Counted from the stretch's first letter, positions 34,643 to 45,575 are shown. The stretch is DNA of 64,000 nucleotides from Prostheceraeus crozeri (GCA_907163375.1 CAJQUW010006274.1:1-64000), one strand, 5' to 3'. Notes: generated by a model not told the origin, from the sequence alone. Program-made: numbers and translations.

Positions 34643-34897
34643 CTATTGGCTGGAATAGTCAATGGGTATGACGGTTAGGTTGTCATAGATCCTATACCGC
34701 CGAGGTCGTACTGGTGCATCTGGCACCTTTCGGATGCGAGTGGTATTCGGAGTCCACACCCCATCCGTCCAAACAATCTTTTCGATCTTCCCCTTCTTAT
34801 CATCCTCTTCATCCCACTCGTCGAGAATGACGAACTCGGGAATAGCGTTGTCTTCATCGATGAAGACGGGAATGTTGTCGGCAGATGTCGCTTCCAT
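34643..34897 (-). pseudogene. Polinton small acidic protein (fossil part)
   Basis: An 84-codon frame starting MEATSADNIPVFIDEDNAIP, acidic in the middle (DEWDEEDDKKGKIEK). No family was recognised. A TATA-like CTATATAAG (minus) lies about 40 bp upstream, at 34938-34945, and the structured motif copy 1 lies just downstream. Confidence 0.45.
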
Positions 34898-34937
34898 CGT
34901 GACTTCAAATTGAATGAGAAGTGCTACAATCTTCTGG

Positions 34938-34945
34938 CTTATATA
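34938..34945 (-). promoter_or_regulatory. TATA box of the small acidic gene
   Basis: TATATAAG on the minus strand, about 40 bp before the start codon at 34897. Confidence 0.5.
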
Positions 34946-35007
34946 GGGTTTTCAACAATGAATTGCTCAACAGCGAATCAGAATGCTTCAGGGATAGCAA
35001 TCGACTG

Positions 35008-35152
35008 CATAATGTTCAAGTTGACTGATAGCAGATTCAACTTAATGATAGTATTCGCCAGTCCGAAGACTGCCCAGGGCAAACCGCGTGGAGGTTCTAT
35101 CATGTCTTGCCCCATGGTGGCCCTTAAGAGAGCCGATGGTTCGTTCTCGGGA
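35008..35152 (-). repeat. Structured 145-bp motif, copy 2
   Basis: Near-identical to copies 1 and 3, with the same three hairpins. It begins just after the stop codon of the minus-strand gene ending at 35164. Confidence 0.5.
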
Positions 35153-35163
35153 GTAACGTCATC

Positions 35164-35430
35164 TTACACCCTACCAATTCTGCTGAGAGAGTCTTTGACT
35201 CTCTCTTTGGTAGCACTGTCGACTTCCACGCTAATTGGCACGTGGCTAAAAAGTGGAATGTAGCGCCATTCCGTTGGATTGACAGCAGTTGCTGTCATCG
35301 GATTGCCAATCCGAGCAAGATTATTAAAAACTCTGTCTTGCTCCTCTAGCCTGACAAACTCCTCAAATAAATTTCGCGGCCTTAACTGCGGTCCGCGAGG
35401 AGAGCTGACTTGACTGTTCGGCGTCTGCAT
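35164..35430 (-). pseudogene. Polinton small protein (fossil part)
   Basis: The start at 35430 (MQTPNSQVSSPRGPQLRPRN) is preferred because a TATA box (GTATATAAAC, 35461-35470, minus) lies about 35 bp upstream. The 88-residue product has a helix around NLFEEFVRLEEQDRVFNNLA and a second one near the end. No family was recognised. Confidence 0.45.
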
Positions 35431-35460
35431 GATTGAAATGAAATGAAATGAGAGGCAGTG

Positions 35461-35470
35461 GTTTATATAC
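35461..35470 (-). promoter_or_regulatory. TATA box of the 35430 gene
   Basis: GTATATAAAC on the minus strand, about 35 bp before the ATG at 35430. Confidence 0.5.
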
Positions 35471-35486
35471 CCCTCTAACACGACGC

Positions 35487-35632
35487 AACGTTCAAGTTGA
35501 CTGATAGCAGATTCAACTTAATGATAGTATTCGCCAGTCCGAAGACTGCCCAGGGCAAACCGCGTGGAGGTTCTATCATGTCTTGCCCCTAGGTGGCCCT
35601 TAAGAGAGCCGATGGTTCGTTCTCGGGAGTGT
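35487..35632 (-). repeat. Structured 145-bp motif, copy 3
   Basis: Third copy of the hairpin motif. Its plus-strand frame is closed by a stop codon, unlike copies 1 and 2, which argues that the conserved feature is RNA or DNA structure rather than protein. Upstream on the minus strand are an ATG near 35735 and splice-like borders (CTTG/GTAAGT and TTTCATTGCAG). Confidence 0.5.
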
Positions 35633-35834
35633 CGTGATGGGGTGGTGAAGGCGGGCAAAGATCTGCAATGAAAATGATATGTATTAGAATAGGATATACT
35701 ATCTTATTTACTTTTCACTTACCAAGTTAGCCATCCTTTGGCAGTCTCGCGCGCTTCCGAATCGAGAATTTATGTAAGTGACCGCGCATTCTTAGGCTGG
35801 CATGCAAACATTTTTTCGTCGGATGGCCGTTATA

Positions 35835-36971
35835 CTAAATTATTGATTCGTCGAGGCTTTGATTTACTAATACTTCGCCGGCCAAATGATTATCCCGAAT
35901 AGGGATGTGAAACTCAAACAAACGATCCTCATTCACACGTTCCCACTCATCCCTCATGCGCTCCAACTTCTCATACGCCTGCCTCTCATCACCCCGCCGA
36001 GCCACAGTCCTCTCCAACTCAACATTCCTCGCTCTCAACACACTCATCTCCTTCATCATCTCCTCAAACTTCGCTTCTGCATCTCTCATTCTTATCTCCG
36101 CAGCACTCGCCCTCTTCTCACACTCATCATTCTTCTCTTCCAACTCTCGCGTCTTATTCTTCAAATCAGTCACACTACGCCTCATTCTAATATTTTCATC
36201 CGCTACCTCCTTCGACTTCAGTTCCTTCTTTTTCAACTCATCCAACTCCTTCACAACTTCATCCTTCACTTTCTTCAAACTCTCATACTTATTCACCAAC
36301 AAATCATGCGCCATCTGCTGCGAAACATGCCTCTTCTCTTCATCCTTCAACCACCTCGCCGACTGCACACGAATCCCACCACTCTTCACTTTTGGGGAAG
36401 ATGAGCTCTTCGGGGGGTCGGTGATGACAATGTTTGACACCTCCGACGACGAAGAGCTCAACTTCCTCACACGCTTCCTCACACGCTCCCTATCTAAATC
36501 CACATCATCCTCATCATCACTCTCAAGCACTCTCTTTCGCTCAATCTCAGCCTCCAACGACGCAACCGCTCTCGCCAACTCATCATTCTCAACAACATTC
36601 TCAACAACATTCTCAACAACATTCTCAACCTTACCCTCTCGCTCGATCGCCAACATTCGCTCCCTCTCTTCCACAATCAACTGCGTAAATCTTAAGTCAG
36701 TCACTAAACCACCACTACAGTCAGCATGCACTCTGTAGAAACGCGCCTCATCCTCATCACCCTTCAGCACTCTACACTTCACACACGCAACCCTATTCAA
36801 GATAATCATGTGGCCGGTGCCCGCCTTCTTCACATGCGCCTTGACGTCCGCACTGCGATTGATTCGACCGCACACACACATTTTTACATGATATTTGCGA
36901 TTCTTATCGTTTGCCATGCCTGATTTATCGTTAGCTGTAAGATAATGAAATTTGTATAAGTTTGGAATCAT
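35835..36971 (-). pseudogene. Polinton zinc-finger and coiled-coil protein (fossil part)
   Basis: A 378-codon frame. The N-terminal 80 residues hold paired cysteines and histidines (MCVCGRINRSADVKAHVKKA, RVACVKCRVLKGDED) that look like a zinc-binding module. A threefold VENV repeat, an acidic stretch, a serine-rich linker and about 150 residues of strong coiled coil follow (KKVKDEVVKELDELKKKELK, then ELEEKNDECEKRASA). The true start may be the inner methionine of MANDKNRKYHV. Function is unknown; such a protein could bridge DNA and capsid. Confidence 0.6.
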
Positions 36972-37794
36972 GTAGTACAGTCATATTCCTAAAGAGTGTA
37001 GTGAGTGGCACTCGATCCCGTCGACAGCCCGAAGGCCTTGTACTGATCACTAGGGAAGTGAGAGATCTTCCCCGATACCCGCTCTTTACAGCTGAAGACA
37101 TCATTGTCACTGCCCCGAAGTGGTAACAGGAACGCCGAGTCAAAGGTAGTGATCAGTAGCTGGGATCTAACACCTCAAAGCTGCCTTAGACATAGTTAAA
37201 TTTCAAATCTGATAGCAGATTTGAACTCAGGATACTTGAAAACCTTAGTCTATATGTTAAAACTTTGAAAAAACTGAAAATTAAGAATTTTTAAAAAATT
37301 CCGCATTTTACTACTCATACTACTTTTTAAAAATTTTACCAGTAGTAAAGACACTATCAAACTCTATCATACAAACTTTGAAGTAAGAAGATAGCTTGCC
37401 TACTTCAAAAGATAGAGTCCTTTGAAACACCCGATATCGGGAGCTCAGAGCGACGACCGTCGCTTACCTCGTCTTTCGATGACTTACGTTGCCGAGGGTT
37501 TATATATGCTCGGAAGAAAACTTAAAATGGCTCTCTCTCCGAAAGTATTCATCGTAGCGACATGCGGTTTGTTGCAAACGATTCGTCTCATCATTCTCCA
37601 TCATATGACACCTGAACCATTCTCATATGACCACGGGAAGTTGGTCCGTCAGCACATGTCCATGTAACATGCCACAAGTGAAAAAATTCGTAAGTGTGAG
37701 AGCTCCAGTGTGGTGAAAATTTTGAAAAATTTAAAACTTCCGAATTTCGACCTGGGACCTTTACCAAAACATTTTTCATCAAACTTCACGGACC
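36972..37794. other. Polinton non-coding stretch before the right-end array
   Basis: Apart from short open frames with no motif, this is AT-rich DNA. A TATA-like GTTTATATATGC lies near 37497. No gene can be supported. Confidence 0.5.
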
Positions 37795-38700
37795 CCCCCT
37801 CCCCCCTCGTTCAGAGGAATTTGATGAAAAATGTTTTGGTGACGGTCCCAGGTCGAAATTCCACACTTTGGAAAATTTTCAAAATTTTACCCATACAAAG
37901 CCACTCTGACACTTAGGATTTTTTCAGGTGAGCAAGCTCCGACCTAAAATCTTGTAACCGCTCTAACTTTTGAACGAAGACAGATATGAACAAGCCGTTT
38001 CTTTCACTGAATTTGTCTCACTCTTAGCTTTCAAACGAGCTATTGCACGACAAAATCCGTCAACTAGAAGCCAAGATTGAAGCTAGCTGTCCAGAGGGGG
38101 GGGGAGGTCAGTGAAATTTGATGAAAAAAGTTTTGGTGAAGGTCCCAGGTCGAAATGACACACTTTGGAAAATTTTCAAAATTTTACCCATACAAAGCCA
38201 CTCTGACACTTAGGATTTTTTCAGGTGAGCAAGCTCCGACCTAAAATCTTGTAACCGCTCTAACTTTTGAACGAAGACAGATATGAACAAGCCGTTTCTT
38301 TCACTGAATTTGTCTCACTCTTAGCTTTCAAACGAGCTATTGCACGACAAAATCCGTCCACTAGAAGCCAAGATTGAAGCTAGCTGTCCAGAGGGGGGGG
38401 AGGTCAGTGAAATTTGATGAAAAATGTTTTGGTGACGGTCCCAGGTCGAAATTCCACACTTTGGAAAATTTTCAAAATTTTACCCATACAAAGCCACTCT
38501 GACACTTAGGATTTTTTCAGGTGAGCGAGCTCCGACCTAAAATCTTGTAACAATTCTAACTTTTGAACGGCTGGTCCGATTGACTCGCAACAAAAAATGT
38601 CGTCGAGCAGTTTTTTCTCCTCTTTCAAACGAGTAGCCTTAAGACAAAATCCGTTCACTAGAACTAAAGTTAGAAGATTGCTGTCGGGGGGGGGAGGTCA
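37795..38700. repeat. Polinton right-end tandem array, unit about 300 bp
   Basis: Three units, starting near 37800, 38100 and 38395, each contain AATTTGATGAAAAATGTTTT, AAAATTTTACCCATACAAAG and GACACTTAGGATTTTTTCAG, and end in a G-run of 8 or so. A fourth, partial unit runs into the right terminal repeat. The third unit is more diverged. The left terminal repeat has only one such unit, so the array expanded at the right end. Confidence 0.88.
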
Positions 38701-39031
38701 GTGAAATTTGATGAAAAATGTTTTGGTGACGGTCCCAGATCGAAATTCCACACTTTGGAAAATTTTGAAAATTTTACCCATACAAAGCCACTCTGACACT
38801 TAGGATTTTTTCAGGTGAGCTACGACAGTCCACCCTCCCAACCTGGCCGGCACACCACGCCAACCTAGACACCACATCACCGCGCGCTATACGACGGTCG
38901 GCCAGAGGGGGGGACGTCAGAACCAAAGCACCACGGCGGCCGACCACGACACTCTGCCGTTCCAGAGGGGGGGTGACGTCAGCGACGGCGGCCATCTTGC
39001 GCGGTCCAGAAGTGGAGTTTTACTTACTACT
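38690..39031 (-). repeat. Polinton right terminal inverted repeat
   Basis: Reverse complement of the left end, starting AGTAGTAAGTAAAACTCCAC at 39031 inward. It is flanked by CACAAT at 39032-39037. Confidence 0.9.
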
Positions 39032-39060
39032 CACAATATCGATCACGTTATCCGTGAGAT

Positions 39061-39778
39061 TCAAGCAAGAAGATTCAAGCAATCACTAGAATATGCACAA
39101 TTTGTACATTCTTGAACAATCTCGTATAAAGATTCACTTAATTTCATTCGAGCAAATGCTTGCTTATTTGGCGGGAGTCCTTTTAGTTCCATAGCTACGG
39201 TTCGACCGAAACAATCATTCACATCTTGAAATTGAGGATTATGAATAGTTTTGATTGTAGCCAGAATCTCTTCGTCGATTTGAGTTCACTGTATTTCGCT
39301 TCTTCTTGATAGGTGGACCTGCAAAATGTTCTGTAGAAGGAGATTCCAACTCAATATTCGAATTTTCTTTGTCTTCGCTTTGTGACATTGTTTCAATGAT
39401 GGCTTCTGGAACGATAATGTTTGAAAACGTTTTTCGAGGTCGAATCGTATCACTGAGAAAATCTAGAATATCGTAGTAAATCAATTTTGACTGTGATGTA
39501 GCTGCACTACCGCTGGTAGTTTTGCTCAATTTCGTTCGTGATTTGACGTAAGTATCGCGTATATTTTTCCATTTTTTCTTCGCTTGATCGATTGGTACGT
39601 TCAATTTCTCAGCAATTTCTCTCCAGGAGTTATCTTTTGCAAAATTGTTCTTATAATCAGAATCAGATGGATCATACAAATGTGGCTTGTCCCGTACAAG
39701 CTTCACCAAAGTTTCTGTTTCTATTTGTTCTGCTTCGTTCTTCTCCATCAGCGCTCTGTATATCCCTCGATGATGCAT
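39061..39778 (-). pseudogene. Harbinger MADF/BESS DNA-binding protein, broken near its C-terminus
   Basis: The partner of the Harbinger nuclease, which binds the transposon ends and helps nuclear import. The open frame starts MHHRGIYRALMEKNEAEQIE. A MADF domain occupies about residues 20-110 (LVKLVRDKPHLYDPSDSDYK, WREIAEKLNVPIDQAKKKWK, IRDTYVKSRTKL, YYDILDFLSD). A basic nuclear-localisation-like stretch follows (PPIKKKRNT). The frame closes at 39239, but a one-base shift near 39285 opens a C-terminal part with DEEILATIKTIHNPQFQD, then a BESS-like motif (FGRTVAMELKGLPPNKQAFA), running to a stop at 39061. So the copy is frameshifted late. Confidence 0.85.
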
Positions 39779-40103
39779 TTAAATGAATGAAAATACTGAT
39801 GTGGGATTCCCTGAGGATTATTAATAGAAGATTGGTTGGATTCGACAGGCATCGTGACTCATTTTTCGCTTTGTTCGCTTCGCAAATGAAGATAGAAGCG
39901 ACTTGCCACATTCATTGAAGCGGCGTCGCAGAAGGGAGAGGCGATAAGGCGAAGCGCGAATTCTAATGGAAATCTCTTTTTTTGATACAAGGCGAAGCGA
40001 ACGCGAAGCGAAAGGGAAAGCTGATGGCATGGAGTAATTGACCAATCAGCAACCTATTTGCTAATTTCGTGTTAGTAAGCGAATTTAATGGAAACCGGCC
40101 TTA

Positions 40104-40309
40104 AGACTCTCTCATACGAAGAAGTGCGAAAAACTTCTGAATTCCTTGTGCCAGAGGTCGCATTGACGGACTCTCTATTTGATATAGTGACGGAGCTGAA
40201 CTTCATGCTCCGGGCCTCCTCTGATAGTCTTTCAGCTATTTCGACGCGGCAGAAATGGACTACTTTACTTCGAAACCACTCACTTGCAATTGTTCGTGAG
40301 ATTGTCTCG
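40104..40309 (+). pseudogene. Split open reading frame, part 2
   Basis: This part continues the frame of 11932-12010 after the Harbinger: KTLSYEEVRKTSEFLVPEVA, then two amphipathic helices (SLFDIVTELNFMLRASSDSL and KWTTLLRNHSLAIVREIVS). At 40310 it meets the left end of the RAG1-like transposon. If that transposon and one CTCG duplication are removed, the frame continues at 63490 with SAVHATPTWNAATEDVP. The family is not recognised. Confidence 0.65.
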
Positions 40310-40807
40310 CACACCCGTCGGCTGGGTCGATCAAGCGGTCAAAAATGCGAGCCCTTAGCGACCACTTTTTTTGACATCTACTATCATATCTAAGAACTAC
40401 TACATAGGTCTCTCAAATCATCTATTGGCTATTCGCCTGCAGGACCAATTTTTAAAAAAATTCAAATTTCAAATATTAAATTCCATTATACAATTTTTTG
40501 ATTTCTCTGTATCTGGTTGCAAATGATTTGTACTGTCATATTTTGATAAAGTCTTATCTAGAAATACCCAAAGATTATGCAGAAACACATTCTAACAAAT
40601 TAAGACCTACTTAGCCGTCAAAATTCAAATTTTTTGAAAAAAATTCAAATTATAAATTTGAATTTCATGATATTTTTTTTTCATCTCTATAACTGCATAG
40701 ATACGATTTCTATTGCCATTATTTGATAATTATGTATTCATAATTGTTTCGGATTATTCAGAAGCACATTTAAATGTACTAATAAAGAGAAATTTAACGA
40801 TCAAAAT
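40310..40807 (+). repeat. RAG1-like transposon, left terminal inverted repeat
   Basis: Intact copy of the repeat, ending near ACGATCAAAAT. Its reverse complement is found as 49205-49533 plus 63314-63487. It therefore also serves as the empty site for the 13.8-kb insertion. Confidence 0.92.
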
Positions 40808-41006
40808 ACTTTTTAATATTAGTAAAAATAGGTTTTATTTACGAACCCCGATATCCCTGACGAGCTCTCATTCGCAGTACCAAAAAATATATGCATTTCA
40901 ATTTTGATTCACTTATATTAACTAATACATTGACATCAACTTATAAAATGTCATTAGCAATATCGCAAATGAAACAGTCATGAATATAAAGTTTGAAGTC
41001 ATCCAT

Positions 41007-41263
41007 TTACAAGTGGCGTCCATTATAGTGCACAACACATTCCAAAAGACTGTTGCCGTATTTTGGATTTGATTCTCCAACTTTGCTGCTACTGCAATAC
41101 ATTGCCGAGAAGTCCGAATGAACGGACTCAGATGCCTGCTCACTATATGGTCCAAGAGCTGAATGTTTTATTTTGCAGAACTGTATGAGATGCTTCGTTA
41201 CAATGTGGACGCTGGTACTGACACTAATGGGCAATTCGCTGTAACTTTTTTCAAATGCTTTAA
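41007..41263 (-). pseudogene. RAG1-like transposase, C-terminal part
   Basis: The frame reads KAFEKSYSELPISVSTS, then VHIVTKHLIQFCKIKHSALG and PYSEQASESVHSDF, and stops after HYNGRHL. In RAG1 the matching region has two zinc-binding histidines five apart (FHKTLAHVPEIIE; here VHIVTKHLIQF) and the catalytic glutamate E962 in WASEGNESGNKLF (here PYSEQASESVHSDF). It is separated from the preceding part by the piggyBac-like insertion. The stop is probably the natural end of the gene. Confidence 0.8.
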
Positions 41264-42641
41264 CCCTCAACGGTGCACATAATTTTGCTTACGTAGAAGT
41301 ACAAACGTGTACAATTTGTACACAGCATTGTTATGTTTGATTTTATCAATAAATTTTTTTTAGACAAGTGCATATTAAATTTTAATGCAACATAGGAAGT
41401 CCCTTGCCTTAATACACTTTACTTAATTGATCATGATTGCTGTGATAAAATTAATTCAATAAAAAATGTGTTGTTCATATAATGTATCTTCTCATCACTC
41501 CTTCGCATTTCACGATCACGGAAGTTGTCAAATTGAATAACGCAAAAGAAGAACTTGAAACGTTGGTAGCCGATTACTCCCCTGCAGAAGGGTCTTCTTA
41601 GCTATCATTTGAGGACCAGATATCTTGCAATTAAGTCATATTATCCCTCTCAACACTAGCTCGTATTAGCAAAGATGACACCGTAATCATGCCAAAAATT
41701 CAGAGAAATCAAAATCTGACATGTGTGACGGATCGGGTTTCGACTCGCTCTCTGTAAATTCAAGTCGGATGTCAGAAGCTTTTCTGTTAATGCAATATAG
41801 AACATGCCTTATCATGTCTTCGTCGTGCAACAAGACAAACGCATCATTGTCATTCGTCTGAAAGGTTCGCGCCCTCGCGGCCGCTCACTCAAAAATGCTT
41901 CTTATTACGTGTGGAGGAAGTGACTGATGAGAATAGGTCACACCTCCAGCTTCTGGTTCTATAACTGAATTATCATCATCTGTGATATCATCTTTGCTGG
42001 ATATTTCTTCAAATGCCTCTAGATCTCCTTCGTCGTCTATACGTTGTGGTCATTGTCACTCGATCGTGGAGCGAGTACTTGGTGACCGTCGTACGTAGGG
42101 GTATCAACCGGCATATCGTCATCTGATGTATACGTCAAATCATCGTCGTTTAATCCCAATTTAAATTTGGGCCAGCCTCAAGGAAAGTCGTACGGCGACC
42201 TCGATGCATCGCGTCGGCGCTGTCGAGAATGTGTTTTGTTCGCTCGCGAACAAAATGAAGAATGACTGAAGAAATGAAGCACTCCTTCAAGCTATCCAAT
42301 CAGACGGTGTAAGACAGATCATCACGTGCGGGATCGAGTTGCGGAGAGGTGCTGAACACATATCTATAATGCTAATCATTTCTAATTGACGATATTTTCC
42401 TGCTTTCAAACGATGAATACGTCAATTCTAGATGGAGACAATTTGTATACGTTTGTACAGGAAAGGATTGTCTAGCTTTTGTGGCTTATTAAAACACTCG
42501 GTATCAATCCTACAGATTGGCAAGCCTTGCCAAATCCTAAGGCTGGCATGTAAAACGAAGATTCAAATTTAATTGCATCAAACAGAAATGAAGTTTGAAA
42601 ATTTGATGTGTACATTTTGTCTACGTTTCTACGGTTGAGGG
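41264..42641 (-). mobile_element. piggyBac-like element, non-autonomous
   Basis: Left end CCCTCAACGGTGCACATAAT follows TTAA (41260-41263). The right end read inward is CCCTCAACCGTAGAAACGTA, followed outward by TAGA rather than TTAA, so the second target copy has changed. Sub-terminal GTACA-rich inverted words lie at both ends. At 1.38 kb it is too short for a full transposase. It interrupts the RAG1-like gene. The family call rests on the TTAA, the CCC ends and an acidic coding remnant. Confidence 0.65.
41885..42165 (-). pseudogene. Acidic coding remnant in the piggyBac-like element
   Basis: Two minus-strand frames with LGLNDDDLTYTSDDDMPVD and, downstream after a shift, DDEGDLEAFEEISSKDDITD. 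Such aspartate- and glutamate-rich stretches are usual at the N-terminus of piggyBac transposases. No catalytic domain follows. Confidence 0.35.
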
Positions 42642-42792
42642 TAGAACAATTGAAGTTTGGGTCCAATTCTTGTCCGAAACAAGTGATACGAACACGATTG
42701 AACTCTTGAAGTAATTGCTTGTAGGGAACAAGTTCCAGACAACCATTTGACTCGCATATTGCTTGGAGCATATCAGTTTTCATCAGCAACAA
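42642..42792 (-). pseudogene. RAG1-like transposase, middle part
   Basis: The frame LLLMKTDMLQAICESNGCLE and ELVPYKQLLQEFNRV continues the main part (47876-46219) after the 3.4-kb element. Across the junction one AA duplication gives GNMCRLLLMKTDMLQAICES. This matches RAG1 [20 protein letters not shown]. It ends at the piggyBac-like insertion. Confidence 0.8.
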
Positions 42793-45234
42793 CCCGGGAC
42801 GAGCAAACCGAATAATTTTGTTAGAAACTTGCTAGCTGTTTGCTAATTTTGTGAAAAATAGAAAATTTGATAAATTCCTACTATGTTTGCTAATTTTGTT
42901 AGAGGCCTACCAGTTTCTAAGCAAAATAATAAAATTATAAAAAACTTTTTAATTTTGTTAAATATTTATGAAATATTAGTCAAATTATCCTAAATATCAG
43001 AACAAAACATTAACTAAATACATGTTTTCAGATAAGATCTGATATGCCATCCAAAACGCAGTGTGTTGTCAGGAGCATTAAACTTTTGATTGACAAGAAT
43101 CGATGAGAAATTGTCACAAAAGGCATTGATTCACTAATATCTCTCATTGAAGACCTGTGATTCGATGCTTGGTCAAATGAGCTTGAAAATAAGTTTCAGC
43201 ACGAATGTAGCAATCAGATCTTGTGTTCGAAATTGTATGTTTTACTTCCATATTGCTTGTATGAATCTTGTGTATTATCTTTGTGAAAACTACTCGATAC
43301 GTCATGATATGAGCCTTAAATCGAAGAAACAGTTTAAGTCGTGTGAAATTTCACCGACTCTGAGATCCTATCGAACTGTAGTAATCGCTTCGAACTTGCT
43401 CTAATCGTTCTCAGGAAACGATAGGAATTCCCGTGACGAGAATCCTATATTGGGTGCTATATTTAGAAGTCTGTATAAGGCGCTCAGAGAGTTGCTATCA
43501 TTTCCCGATGTTTCACGAGTGTGTCACGAGCATGTTGCACGAGTAATCAGTTTTCATGATTATTTCTAAAGCATTACTTTATTCTAATGCATCCCAACCT
43601 CTGCAATTATCTAATTTATATTTCTGACCTATTCTGAGAGGGGATTATCATGTCTTCAAGATGGCGAGCCTCCCGACTTCGAACATTGCAAAGCACTTCC
43701 TCGCCGCGCTCTACGTCTACCAGTCAGTTCACGGATTCCTCATGTAGTGTGTGGGTGTGATTTCGCTCGTCGAAGTGAAGACTGATGGCGCTGTTTTCTC
43801 TATTCATTGAAGATAATATGCATGTTGCCATCCTTTGTTTAAGATCATTAGCGTCGATTGTCCAGATGGAGTGTATATGGTGTGCGTCACTATTATTCAG
43901 ACATGTGAGTAGCAAATGTATTTGTAAATCAGGTGTAAAAACAGATGACTTGAAAAAACATTCTAAGCTAACCATTCAAATTATAATGTCCTTCAATTAC
44001 CAAATAAAATGTACATTCAGTTAAAGAATTGATCGTGTGATTCATCATGATAGGAGATGGAGACTTCGATCCTTGATGATGAGGCATATTTCCCAAAAAT
44101 AGTGGTAAACATACATTAATTTCCTCCATAAAAAAATTGCATGCGTTCTCTGGATTCTCTATTAGAATCCGCAGCTGCGGCTGTCTTTCAGTGGGTGTTT
44201 CATTTGGGAGCTGGTCGGTACGATGATGATAGTGTGGTCCCTCATCAAATCGTATCAAATCATAAGAAAGATAACTCTCTGAAATTCATCAGCATCGAGT
44301 ATAGAGAGAGAATCCATATTCTATGGACAATTCTCACCATGACAGCGCGCACCGCTTAGCAATGTGCACAGCAGTCGTCTCATGCGTCATTGAATCTACT
44401 GAAAATCTATTCTTGAGAGAGAAAGGGATAACTAAAAAGTAGTCCACCAATGTGGCATTGAAACTGTCTAAGATACATGAATGAAGTGAAGTGGTCGTGC
44501 TAAACATCAGGATCACAGGGCTTCTTTGGGACCACACTATTATCAATGTACCAGTTGGTCGTATGGAAAAGGATTGAATCTTCTTTTAATTCGCTGATTG
44601 ATACTGTCGATAATGTAGCTTGCGTGCACATCTAAACCGTCGTTTGTCAGGCCTACATGCAAGGTTGGCATATTTTTTTAAATACGAATTTTTGTGGTTT
44701 CATAGGTCAAATGCTTCACTGTATAATTTGGATTTGTGCAAGACACTTGAGGGTACGTTATTGTTACTGATTTCAGTTAATGGGGAAATCATTTGACATC
44801 AAATATCAAATCGGATTTTCTGCTTAACCGGCATATGTTGTCCACCGTGCGAAAATGTGTTACGGATTAATTCGTGCTGTTGTAAATTATTGGGATGATA
44901 AAAGATACTAAGATAGTTAAAAATATCACCTGATTGATTCTTATAATAGAAGCTCAATCAAAACCTGTGTCATCTTACTATTTTTCAATTATGTTATATT
45001 CTGTATGCCCTATTCCTTCTCTTATGTGCGTCAAACACATTCAATACTTTTTGCAGCAAAAACTCTATTGTGCATTTCAGACCGCAATATCATTGTCTAT
45101 CAAAGAGATATCATAAATGGGAACTGATTGAAACTGACCAAACCAGTACAATTGATGGTAGAGGAACAATTACGACAGTTCTGTAGGCTGACATCTGCTG
45201 ATGAGGTGAGTCTTTAAATTATGTGATTCTTTGC

Positions 45235-45575
45235 CACTGCCTCCGAATGTTTTGGTTTTAGCAGCAGTGAGTTTTTCTGCTGTTAATCCTTGGAGCATTT
45301 CGTAGTAGGATGACTTCGATCAACAGTTATAATGTATAAATATGTAGGGCTATTCTTGTCACTGCCTCCGAATGTTTTGGCTTTAGCAGCATTAAGTTTT
45401 TCTGCTGTTAATCCTTGGAGCATTTCGTAGCAGGATGACTTCGATCAACAGTTATAATGTATAAATATGTAGGGCTATTCTTGTCACTGCCTCCGAATGT
45501 TTTGGCTTTAGCAGCATTGAGTTTTTCTGCTGTTAATCCTTGGAGCATTTCGCAGCAGGATGACTTCGATCAACA
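45235..45575. repeat. Tandem repeat, unit 125 bp, about 2.7 copies
   Basis: CACTGCCTCCGAATGTTTTG starts each unit at 45235, 45360 and 45485. The copies are almost identical, so the expansion is recent. It lies inside the 3.4-kb element. Confidence 0.9.

Larger units (their letters stand above)
14397..39031. mobile_element. Polinton (Maverick), about 24.6 kb, fossil copy
   Basis: Both ends read AGTAGTAAGTAAAACTCCAC inward and are flanked by a perfect 6-bp duplication CACAAT (14391-14396 and 39032-39037), the Polinton hallmark. Core parts present are protein-primed polymerase B, integrase with chromodomain, packaging ATPase, adenain-like protease, hexon-like major capsid and penton-like proteins. 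Additional genes look transcription-related. The two ends are still nearly identical and most frames are open, so the copy is fairly young. It is broken by a mariner insertion in the polymerase and by a handful of smaller breaks. Confidence 0.96.
12011..40100. mobile_element. PIF/Harbinger DNA transposon, interrupted by a Polinton
   Basis: Left end AGCCTAGTTTCCATTAAGAT and right end, read inward, GGCCGGTTTCCATTAAATTC form inverted repeats that continue into ATTCGCTT. Flanking triplets are TAA (12008-12010) and TTA (40101-40103), the TWA target of this superfamily with one apparent change. Without the Polinton and its duplication the element is about 3.45 kb, a normal Harbinger size. It carries the expected two genes, a nuclease (12270-13558, plus) and a MADF/BESS DNA-binding protein (39061-39778, minus), facing each other. 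Confidence 0.92.

Noticed and set aside
34476-35152. Plus-strand protein reading of the 145-bp motif (FKLTDSRFNLMIVF...)
   Set aside because: The third copy is closed by a stop in this frame, and the hairpins on the minus strand explain the conservation better.
35886-36738. Plus-strand open frames of 172 and 260 codons
   Set aside because: They are antisense to the coiled-coil gene on the minus strand and show only its reversed lysine/glutamate codon pattern.
40310-40807. Dispersed 500-bp repeat as a SINE (GGTCGATCAAG looks a little like a B box)
   Set aside because: The second copy is inverted at the far side of the RAG1-like gene and both are flanked by CTCG, so they are terminal inverted repeats of one transposon.
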